DNA of 15,559 nucleotides from Bacillota bacterium (GTDB lineage: Bacteria; Bacillota; Clostridia; Peptostreptococcales; Anaerovoracaceae). Shown piece by piece: positions 6,959 through 12,896 of the stretch; positions within the stretch are counted from its first letter, which is position 1, and each line of letters begins with the position of its first letter. The stretch is taken from positions 1 through 15,559 of the forward strand of contig JAEDNK010000033.1 in the NCBI GenBank assembly GCA_016302545.1, in the 5' to 3' direction. Position numbers and translations under genes: made by a program. The notes beneath the pieces are model-generated. The model searched no databases. It saw only the letters and a program-made list of their open reading frames with translations, and was not told the DNA's origin.

Positions 6959-8344
6959 ATGTGTAAAATCGCAATAGCAGGGGGCGGCTGGGCAGGCTGC
7001 GCCGCCGCTGTAAGGACGGCAAAGCTGGGAATAGAAACGGTGCTTGTGGAAAAGACGGATCTGCTGCTGGGCCTTGGAAACGTGGGAGGAATAATGCGAA
7101 ATAACGGCAGGTTTACCGCTGCCGAGGAAAACATAGCCATGGGAGCCTCTGAGCTTTTTGAGATTACGGACAGGTTAAGCGTCCATAAAAAAGTGGACTT
7201 TCCCGGCCATAAGCACGCAAGCTTTTATGATACCGCCATGGTAGAGCCTGAGGTCCGCCGCCTGCTTAAAAACCTGGGAGTAGAGATAAGATTTATGTGC
7301 CGCGCCGTAGATGTGATTATGGAGGAGGCTGTTGTGACGACCGTGGATGGGAAGCGGAATGCAGCGCAATCCGAGACAGATATGGAATGCGGAGATGAAC
7401 CTGCGGCAGAAAGGAGAATAAAGGCTCTGAAGCTGATGACAGCAGACGGAGGTCGCTATACAGAGGATAGACTGGACGCCGACGTGTTTGTGGAAACCAC
7501 CGGCTCTACCGGACCTATGGGAAACTGCGCCCGGCACGGCAGCGGCTGCGCCATGTGCATCCTCCGCTGCCCCGCCTTCGGTCCCCGGGTCAGCCTGACA
7601 GAGAAGGCGGGCGCCTGCGACATGACCGGGGAGAGAGCAGGCGGCGTGCCGGGCGCCTTCAGCGGCTCCTGCAAGCTGGATAAAAGAACCCTTAGCCCGA
7701 AGCTGCAAAAAAAGTTGAAAAAGGACGGTTTTGCTGTGGTACCCCTGCCTGAGGAGCTGATAAACCGCGGCAAGCTTTCTCAAAAGGTCTGCCAGCAGTA
7801 CGCTCTGCCGGAGTTTGCGGAAAACATAATCCTCATAGATACGGGAAGTGCCAAGCTTATGACTCCTTTCTTCAACCTTGAGCAACTGCGCAGCGTGGAG
7901 GGCTTCGAAAACATCAGATTTGAGGACCCTTATGCAGGAGGTAAGGCAAACTCCGTCAGGTATATGGCGGTAGGAGAGAGGGATGACCTTATGAGGGCGA
8001 AAGGATTTGAAAACCTTTTCCTCGGCGGTGAAAAAGCCGGATTTTTCGTGGGACATACGGAGGCGATTACCACAGGCTCCCTGGCGGGATATAACGCTGC
8101 CATGATGGCCCTGGGAGGGCGAATGCTTCGATTGCCGGATGCCCTTGCCACAGGAGATTTGCTGAAATTTGCCCAAAAAGCGCTACATGGAGGGGACGCC
8201 TTCAGACGAAGATTTACCTTTGCCGGAGGAGAATACTTTAAACGCATGGAGGAGAGGGAACTTTACACTACCGATACAGGCATAATAAAGAAGCGGGTAA
8301 AGGACGCCGGACTAGATAATATTTACAACAGAGTTTTCTTGTGA
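6959..8344 (+). CDS. FAD-dependent oxidoreductase with internal CX6CX2CX3C cysteine cluster
   Basis: A 461-residue flavoprotein of unknown substrate. The N terminus IAIAGGGWAGCAAAVRTAKLG (residues 4-24) followed by VLVEK is the Rossmann FAD/ADP-binding motif. Near the C terminus NLFLGGEKAGFFVGHTEAITTGSLAGYNAA (352-381) closes the FAD site, as in the GidA/FAD_oxidored group. Between them, C190, C197, C200 and C204 are spaced CX6CX2CX3C, which could hold an iron-sulfur cluster. Further cysteines are C220, C238 and C278. ATG 6959 is used with GGGAGGTG just upstream, inside a hairpin. The YhhN-like gene follows after 46 bases. The nearby PyrK-like protein could be a redox partner, but this is conjecture. 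Confidence 0.7.
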   Translation: MCKIAIAGGGWAGCAAAVRTAKLGIETVLVEKTDLLLGLGNVGGIMRNNGRFTAAEENIAMGASELFEITDRLSVHKKVDFPGHKHASFYDTAMVEPEVRRLLKNLGVEIRFMCRAVDVIMEEAVVTTVDGKRNAAQSETDMECGDEPAAERRIKALKLMTADGGRYTEDRLDADVFVETTGSTGPMGNCARHGSGCAMCILRCPAFGPRVSLTEKAGACDMTGERAGGVPGAFSGSCKLDKRTLSPKLQKKLKKDGFAVVPLPEELINRGKLSQKVCQQYALPEFAENIILIDTGSAKLMTPFFNLEQLRSVEGFENIRFEDPYAGGKANSVRYMAVGERDDLMRAKGFENLFLGGEKAGFFVGHTEAITTGSLAGYNAAMMALGGRMLRLPDALATGDLLKFAQKALHGGDAFRRRFTFAGGEYFKRMEERELYTTDTGIIKKRVKDAGLDNIYNRVFL

Positions 8345-8390
8345 TAAAATGGCAGCATAAGCAGGCATAAGCATAGAAAGGGGAAAAGAG

Positions 8391-9089
8391 ATGAAGATTA
8401 TCCTTGAAATTATTACGGCAGTATACGCAGTCATGGTTTACGGAACCATAATAAATATGTACAGGCAGAAGCAGAAATCCTACTTGATTTTTAAGACCTT
8501 TACCAGCCTTATATTCATTTTGATGGCAGCAGCGGCTTTCAGAATAAGTGGCTCGGAGTTCTTCGCGGCTTTTCTTCCCGCGTATTTTTTCTGCCTTGTG
8601 GGAGATGTAATGCTGGCGCTGGCCCACGAGATAGACAACAAGCTCAGAAATCCTCAGTTCACCATAGGGGTGGGAGCCTTTGCAATCGCCCACCTGTTCT
8701 TCATATGGAGGATACAGCCATATATGTTTTCCGGAGTCAGCATAGGAGGCATAATCGTGTCCCTGCTTATGGGAACGTACACCTTCCTGACGACGAGAAG
8801 CACTGCATTTGACTACGGCAACAACAAGATTCCTTCAATTCTGTATTCTCTCATCGTAGGATTTTTAGGTGGAATGGGCATTGAGCTCCTCGTGGGAGCT
8901 GTCATGGAGGGACTCGGCTCCCCTGCCTATGTGCTCATGGCTCTGGGAATGGTTTTCTTCATGGCGTCGGATTTTATACTTGCAAACAAGTACTTCAGGA
9001 AAGAGCGAAAGAGCTGGTACGGCGCTTCGGTGCTGGTGTTCTACTACGGAGGCATGGGACTTCTCGCCGCCTTTACCGCATTTCTTTAA
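8391..9089 (+). CDS. YhhN/TMEM86-family membrane protein (lysoplasmalogenase-like)
   Basis: This is a 232-residue protein made almost wholly of hydrophobic helices (about seven or eight). Family-like signatures are YFFCLVGDVMLALAHE (around residue 67), GVGAFAIAHLFFI (around 94-106) and MASDFILANKYF near the C terminus, matching the conserved GD..LA, AF..AH and SD..LA.N.. blocks of YhhN. Animal TMEM86 members hydrolyse the vinyl-ether bond of lysoplasmalogens. Many anaerobic clostridia make plasmalogens, so the same role is plausible but not shown. AAAGGGG at 8377-8383 supports ATG 8391. It sits between the FAD oxidoreductase and rluB on the same strand. Confidence 0.75.
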   Translation: MKIILEIITAVYAVMVYGTIINMYRQKQKSYLIFKTFTSLIFILMAAAAFRISGSEFFAAFLPAYFFCLVGDVMLALAHEIDNKLRNPQFTIGVGAFAIAHLFFIWRIQPYMFSGVSIGGIIVSLLMGTYTFLTTRSTAFDYGNNKIPSILYSLIVGFLGGMGIELLVGAVMEGLGSPAYVLMALGMVFFMASDFILANKYFRKERKSWYGASVLVFYYGGMGLLAAFTAFL

Positions 9090-9132
9090 AAAGACAAATA
9101 TAAAAATATAGGTAAAAAGAGAGAAAAAACAG

Positions 9133-9837
9133 ATGAGAATAAATAAATATATAGCTCAGGCGGGAATCGCAAGCCGCCGCAAAGCCGACGAACTGATTGC
9201 CAACGGTAATGTCAAAATCAACGGTGCGGTGATGAAGGAGCCGGGCTATGATGTGGCCGAAGGCGACAGGGTGGAGGTCAACGGCAGACTGCTGGAAAGC
9301 AGAGGCAAAGCGGAATATGTGCTGGTAAACAAGCCTCTGGGCATGGTGACCACCGTTTCCGACGACAGGGACCGCCTGACGGTTATGGAAATTGTCAAAG
9401 ACATAGATGCCAGGCTTTTTCCTGTGGGCAGACTTGACTACAACACCAGCGGAGCATTGATCATGACCAATGACGGTGACATGGCATACAGACTGACCCA
9501 CCCCAAGCATGAGGTTTACAAGACTTACAGGGCAAGGGTGGCAGGTGTCCTGTCAAATGAGAAGGTGGCCAGACTGCGAAAGGGTGTGGACATAGGCGGT
9601 TTTGTGACTTCCAGAGCCAAAGTTAATGTAATAAAAGGCAATCAGCATTCCACTATCGTGGAAATTTCCATTCACGAAGGCAAGAACCGTCAGGTCCGCA
9701 AGATGTTTGCGGCTGTCGGGAATCCCGTTCAGGAGCTGGAACGCATAGCTATCGGAGATATCCGTCTTGGCCATCTGAGACCGGGCCACTACCGTAAGCT
9801 TACCAGGGATGAAATCGAATATCTGAAAAAGTGTTAA
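9133..9837 (+). CDS. rluB: Ribosomal large subunit pseudouridine synthase B (RsuA/RluB/E/F family)
   Basis: This enzyme converts a uridine in rRNA to pseudouridine; Firmicute members act on 23S rRNA helix 89-90. The 234-residue protein has an S4 RNA-binding domain at the N terminus (MRINKYIAQAGIASRRKADELIANG, residues 1-25 and on to about 50), then the catalytic domain with GRLDYNTSGALIMTNDGD (99-116), in which Asp102 is the expected nucleophile. KTYRARV and EGKNRQVRKMFAAVGNPVQELER are further family blocks. The ribosome binding site is weak (A/G-rich AAAGAGAG). The gene lies 43 bases after the YhhN gene and ends before a terminator. The exact target base (RluB versus a paralogue) is inferred from similarity. 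Confidence 0.92.
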   Translation: MRINKYIAQAGIASRRKADELIANGNVKINGAVMKEPGYDVAEGDRVEVNGRLLESRGKAEYVLVNKPLGMVTTVSDDRDRLTVMEIVKDIDARLFPVGRLDYNTSGALIMTNDGDMAYRLTHPKHEVYKTYRARVAGVLSNEKVARLRKGVDIGGFVTSRAKVNVIKGNQHSTIVEISIHEGKNRQVRKMFAAVGNPVQELERIAIGDIRLGHLRPGHYRKLTRDEIEYLKKC

Positions 9838-9856
9838 GTGTATAAAAAAGTGTGAA

Positions 9857-9887
9857 AAAAGAGCCCTGCGTGATGCAAGGCTCTTTT
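9857..9887. terminator. Bidirectional intrinsic terminator between rluB and kal
   Basis: AAAAGAGCCCTGC (9857-9869) pairs with GCAAGGCTCTTTT (9875-9887) with one C/A mismatch and a 5-base loop. The + strand ends in TTTT and the - strand in a T6 run, so it can stop both rluB and the oppositely oriented kal transcript. Confidence 0.8.
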
Positions 9888-10028
9888 CTCATAAAAGATG
9901 TATTAGTAATTATCGTGTTTTCGTAATAATTAAAACACGCGGTCGGTTTCATGCCAATCGCCTCGCCGAGCTCGGCTCTCGGGAAACCTTCGCGAACAGT
10001 CTATAATTTCCGAGCAAAGTCGAGGAAA
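9888..10028. other. Dyad-rich spacer downstream of kal
   Basis: This 141-base stretch has no gene but many symmetries: CGTGTTTT (9914-9921) with AAAACACG (9932-9939); GGTTTC (9945-9950) with GAAACC (9983-9988), enclosing the perfect 12-bp palindrome GCCGAGCTCGGC (9965-9976); and ATAATTTCC (10003-10011) with GGAAATTAT (10024-10032), the latter spanning the kal stop codon. It would form the 3' untranslated region of the kal mRNA. Its role is unknown. Confidence 0.5.
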
Positions 10029-10418
10029 TTATTTTCTCTTGCATTCCTTAGGAGTTACGCAAGTACCTGTAGCTCTGCAAACTACGATTGGTTCTTCTAA
10101 GAAATCTGCTGCGGAAGCGCTGATGTCAGGTCTTGCCTGTACAACCTTTCTTGCTTCGAAGGACATCTTTCTTGAAGTGTTTCCGATCTTTGTGATTTCA
10201 CCGTAAGCTTCAATGTAGTCGCCTGCGTATGTAGGAGCTAAGAATTCGATATTGTCATATGCGCAGAAAAGACCTTCGTCTCCGTCGCACTTGATGAGCA
10301 ATTCCGTAGCAACGTCACCGAATAAGTGAACCATGTGTGCTCCGTCTACAAGGTTTCCGCCATAGTGAGCGTCCTTAGCTGACATTCTTAATCTTAAGGT
10401 TGAAGTGATTTTTTCCAT
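10029..10418 (-). CDS. kal: 3-aminobutyryl-CoA ammonia lyase (hotdog fold), lysine fermentation
   Basis: Kal removes ammonia from L-3-aminobutyryl-CoA to give crotonyl-CoA, the last specific step of lysine fermentation to butyrate. The 129 residues match the small single hotdog-fold family. Signatures are SAKDAHYGGNLVDGAHMVHLFGD (residues 13-35), DNIEFLAPTYAGDYIEAYGEIT and TSRKMSFEARKVV, the hydratase-like hotdog core. AAAAGGAG at 10428-10435 (read on the - strand) is 9 bases before the ATG. The gene is transcribed away from the sigma-54 activator and has its own -24/-12 promoter, giving an ~88-base leader. In many genomes kal sits inside the kam/kdd/kce cluster; here it is a separate divergent unit. 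Identification is strengthened by kdd and kamA close by. Confidence 0.88.
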   Translation of the reverse strand: MEKITSTLRLRMSAKDAHYGGNLVDGAHMVHLFGDVATELLIKCDGDEGLFCAYDNIEFLAPTYAGDYIEAYGEITKIGNTSRKMSFEARKVVQARPDISASAADFLEEPIVVCRATGTCVTPKECKRK

Positions 10419-10515
10419 TTTTCTATTCTCCTTTTCGACATCGAAATTTTTTGGTAATGGTTTTTAAGTTTTGGTCTGAGTTAACAATACAACTCCGTAA
10501 TTACGAAAATATATG

Positions 10516-10544
10516 TTGCAAAATGTGTGCCAATGGTTTATCAT
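10516..10544 (+). promoter_or_regulatory. Candidate sigma-A promoter of the activator gene, overlapping the kal sigma-54 promoter
   Basis: TTGCAA (10516-10521) and TATCAT (10539-10544) are 17 bases apart, matching the consensus at 4/6 and 5/6. The -35 is made of the same bases as the kal -12 box. The start would be near 10551, and the 16-bp element at 10563-10578 would then sit just downstream, in a position suited to autorepression. Confidence 0.5.
10517..10532 (-). promoter_or_regulatory. Sigma-54 (-24/-12) promoter of kal
   Basis: Read on the - strand from 10532, the sequence is TGGCAC, five bases (ACATT), TTGCA. This is a full match to the sigma-54 consensus TGGCAC-N5-TTGCW with the invariant GG and GC ten bases apart. 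The start point is predicted near 10506. It lies face to face with a sigma-A-like promoter of the activator gene. Confidence 0.85.
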
Positions 10545-10562
10545 TAGAAATGTGCAGAAAAC

Positions 10563-10578
10563 GAACCGATTTGTGTTC
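10563..10578 (+). promoter_or_regulatory. 16-bp element, probable activator binding site between kal and the activator gene
   Basis: GAACCGATTTGTGTTC has palindromic GAAC/GTTC ends. It differs by one base from the element at 12674-12689 and resembles the inverted copy at 12705-12720. Its centre is about 65 bases upstream of the predicted kal start. A half-site GAACCG begins exactly 31 bases further on, at 10594. Binding by the nearby HTH protein is inferred. Confidence 0.65.
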
Positions 10579-10593
10579 ACCGGAGAAAGGAGC

Positions 10594-10599
10594 GAACCG
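10594..10599 (+). promoter_or_regulatory. GAACCG half-site just upstream of the activator start codon
   Basis: GAACCG repeats the first half of the 16-bp element exactly 31 bases after the full copy at 10563, the same interval as between the two copies before kdd1. It lies between the Shine-Dalgarno and the ATG, so a bound protein could also affect the activator's own expression. The right half is not conserved, so it may be chance. Confidence 0.3.
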
Positions 10600-10602
10600 C
10601 AA

Positions 10603-12669
10603 ATGTCAATGGACTATGGACTGGAAAGAGTTCTCGAGCCTAAATATGTTTTGCCCACCTCCGCATGGAGACTGGATAACAGCAGAGCCATCAGAGGCAA
10701 TGAAGTCAGAATAGCCATAAAGCGCATCCACCTTGAAGGTACCAGCTTCAAACAGATATGCACAGAGGTAAACTATAACGAGGAAAAAATAAAGCAGACG
10801 ATTATAGACATCGTAATAAGGAGAGGCAAGCTCCACAACCCCGTAACGGATACGGGAGGACTGCTCTTCGGACATGTTGAAGCCATCGGCGCCCAATTTG
10901 AGAACAACTCGGAGATAAAGCAGGGAGATGAAATCATATGCAACGCTTCTTTGGCATCGGTACCTGTATATATTGAAAACATCACATCCATAGACTATGT
11001 ATTTAACCAGATTGAGGTAGAGGGCTACGCCATTATTCACGAGAAAATTCCCGTGGTAAAGGTGACCAAGGACCTGCCGCTTAATCTGCTGCTTTTTGTC
11101 CTCGACGAGTCAGGAACGCTTTTCCGCCTCAACGAGCTTGCCGAAGGCAAGGAGAAATGCCTCATCGTTGGAAACAACATGATAACAAACCTCATATTCG
11201 GTTACGTACTCAGGAGAAAGCTGGGAGCAGCCGGAGATATCACATGTCTTCTGGATAAGAAGACGGGAATACAGGTGACAGGCGGTGGCATAGACCGGCT
11301 CATAAGCAGGGTTTTTAACAATATACAGTACATGGATATACTGAAGCCTACGGAGTGCGTCAACAGGCTTAACGCTGAATCTATCTTTGACCTTTCCGTA
11401 AACTGCGCGGAAATCCCGGGAGCTGAAACGGTCAATATTCTGGCTACCAGACCGGGCGGGACGGTACTGTTCGCCAACCTTATAAACAACCTTAACATAG
11501 CTCTTTACATAACCGAATCCATATCCAAGAATCTGGATGTGCGCGGCGCAGAAGGATATATAGAAGGCTATGACAGCTTCGACGTGGAGATTGTAGAGGA
11601 AATAGCCGAATACTTTGAAAACGCAACCTTTGTAAAGGTGGAAAAAAACGAGCCTGAGGAGTATATAAACCCCTACAACCGCTCTCTGATGGAGAAAACC
11701 AGAACTGAGGATTTTGTCTTTAACAGCAAGGCCATGAAAGTGGTTCTGGACGAAATACTCAAGGTTTCCCGTTACGACTGCAATGTGATCATATTCGGAG
11801 AAACAGGCGTCGGAAAGGAAAAGGTGGCAAACCTCATCCAGAAGAACAGCGACCGCAAGATGCAGCCCTTCGTAAAGATTAACTGTGGCGCCATTTCGCC
11901 AAACCTGATAGAATCGGAGTTTTTCGGCTACGAAAAGGGAGCCTTCACGGGAGCAAACGCTTCGGGTAAAAAGGGCTATTTTGAAATTGCCAACAATGGC
12001 GTAATGTTCCTCGATGAAATCGGCGAGCTGCCTCTGGAAATGCAGGCAAAGCTCCTGCGTGTAATTCAGGACGGCGAATTTTACAGAGTTGGAGGCACCA
12101 CTCCTGTAAAGACAAATGTTCGAATAATATCAGCCACTAACAGAGACCTTGAAAAATTTGTAGAGGAGGGGCGTTTCAGACGAGACCTCTATTACCGCCT
12201 TAACGTGGTTCCTATAAGAATTCCGCGGCTTTGCGACAGGCCGGAGGACATTCCTGTGCTGGTAAACCACTTTCTGACAAAGTATGCCGAAAAATTCGGA
12301 ACCAGCCGACAGATAAACGAAAGCGCCATGGATTACCTTAAGCAGCTGCCTTGGCAGGGAAACATCAGGGAGCTTGAAAACTCGGTGCAGCGACTGATTA
12401 TTTCCTCCAAAAGTGAGAACATAACTCTTATGGATGTAATGAGAGAAACCCACGGGGAAATATTCGGTGGAGCTATGGGGCTTTCAGGAGAGGAGGCTGA
12501 GGAGGAAAATCCTGAGCCTGAGCTGAATTTGCAGACTGCCGTAGACGAATACGAAAGGGGTCTTATCAAATATGCCTGCGAAAAGTACGGCTCCACACGC
12601 AAGGCGGCTAAGGCTATTGGAATCAGCCAGACACAGCTGGTAAGAAAGAAGAAAAAATATGAGATATAA
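10603..12669 (+). CDS. Sigma-54-dependent activator with a Kdd-like (3,5-diaminohexanoate dehydrogenase-derived) sensor domain
   Basis: The 688-residue protein has three parts. Residues 1-345 align along their length with the Kdd enzymes encoded downstream: YGLERVLEPKYVLPTSAWRLDN against YGTHRVLEPKGVLPQPADVLDN, LHNPVTDTGGLLFGHVEAIG against HKNPWTGSGGMLIGKVKEIG, and KDLPLNLLLFVLDESG against KDMPKELALSVLDVAG. The Kdd nucleotide motif GGGGKSG is replaced by GNNMITN (190-196), so this is probably a non-catalytic ligand sensor. Residues ~370-605 are the AAA+ domain: Walker A GETGVGKE (399-406), sigma-54 contact loop GAFTGA (446-451), Walker B VMFLDEIGE (467-475). Residues ~655-688 hold a Fis-type HTH (STRKAAKAIGISQTQLVRKKK), after an acidic linker. 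ATG 10603 is chosen because AAAGGAG (10586-10592) precedes it and the Kdd similarity starts there; an in-frame ATG at 10513 would lie inside the promoters. It is predicted to activate kal and kdd1. Confidence 0.88.
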   Translation: MSMDYGLERVLEPKYVLPTSAWRLDNSRAIRGNEVRIAIKRIHLEGTSFKQICTEVNYNEEKIKQTIIDIVIRRGKLHNPVTDTGGLLFGHVEAIGAQFENNSEIKQGDEIICNASLASVPVYIENITSIDYVFNQIEVEGYAIIHEKIPVVKVTKDLPLNLLLFVLDESGTLFRLNELAEGKEKCLIVGNNMITNLIFGYVLRRKLGAAGDITCLLDKKTGIQVTGGGIDRLISRVFNNIQYMDILKPTECVNRLNAESIFDLSVNCAEIPGAETVNILATRPGGTVLFANLINNLNIALYITESISKNLDVRGAEGYIEGYDSFDVEIVEEIAEYFENATFVKVEKNEPEEYINPYNRSLMEKTRTEDFVFNSKAMKVVLDEILKVSRYDCNVIIFGETGVGKEKVANLIQKNSDRKMQPFVKINCGAISPNLIESEFFGYEKGAFTGANASGKKGYFEIANNGVMFLDEIGELPLEMQAKLLRVIQDGEFYRVGGTTPVKTNVRIISATNRDLEKFVEEGRFRRDLYYRLNVVPIRIPRLCDRPEDIPVLVNHFLTKYAEKFGTSRQINESAMDYLKQLPWQGNIRELENSVQRLIISSKSENITLMDVMRETHGEIFGGAMGLSGEEAEEENPEPELNLQTAVDEYERGLIKYACEKYGSTRKAAKAIGISQTQLVRKKKKYEI

Positions 12670-12699
12670 CAGCGAACCGAATTGTGTTCGCTGTTTTTT
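12670..12699 (+). terminator. Intrinsic terminator of the activator gene
   Basis: CAGCGAAC (12670-12677) pairs with GTTCGCTG (12686-12693) over 8 bp with an 8-base loop, followed by T6 (12694-12699). It starts directly after the stop codon. The stem and loop contain a complete copy of the 16-bp element. Confidence 0.8.
12674..12689 (+). promoter_or_regulatory. 16-bp element, distal upstream activating site of kdd1
   Basis: GAACCGAATTGTGTTC is the most symmetric copy, with AATT at the centre. Its centre is about 161 bases upstream of the predicted sigma-54 start of kdd1, in the usual range for sigma-54 activators. It is embedded in the activator terminator. Confidence 0.7.
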
Positions 12700-12704
12700 G
12701 ATGT

Positions 12705-12720
12705 GAAAATAAAACGGTTC
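12705..12720 (-). promoter_or_regulatory. 16-bp element, proximal upstream activating site of kdd1 (inverted copy)
   Basis: The - strand reads GAACCGTTTTATTTTC, 13 of 16 identical to the copy at 10563. Its centre is 31 bp, about three helical turns, from the centre of the distal copy, so two dimers could bind on the same face. It is about 130 bases upstream of the predicted start. Confidence 0.6.
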
Positions 12721-12816
12721 GATTTTTGGAAAATGCATACAGCGCATTGGAGGGGGCGTGTCTTGGAAAGGGCAATATTACACTATGAGTAAAGTGTTAT
12801 TATTTTTGCCCGACCT

Positions 12817-12832
12817 TGGCACAAATTTTGCT
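12817..12832 (+). promoter_or_regulatory. Sigma-54 (-24/-12) promoter of the kdd1-kdd2-kamA operon
   Basis: TGGCAC (12817-12822), five bases, TTGCT (12828-12832) is a full match to the sigma-54 consensus with GG and GC ten bases apart. The predicted start is near 12843, 54 bases before the kdd1 ATG. Confidence 0.9.
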
Positions 12833-12896
12833 ATATTATTAACATGGTTGAGTTTTCGTCAAAATAAAATTTACTATAGATAAGGAGAAAAAATTT

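Noticed and set aside
7175..8176. 333-codon open frame on the - strand inside the FAD oxidoreductase gene
   Set aside because: It is a mirror of a G/C-rich gene with clear FAD motifs; it has no start signal or domain of its own.
10513..10602. N-terminal extension of the activator from ATG 10513
   Set aside because: It would overlap the kal sigma-54 promoter and the 16-bp element, lacks a ribosome binding site, and adds residues with no counterpart in Kdd. ATG 10603 has AAAGGAG at the right distance.
10451..10714. 87-codon open frame on the + strand overlapping the activator start
   Set aside because: It runs through the promoters and into the activator in another frame, has no ribosome binding site, and resembles no family.
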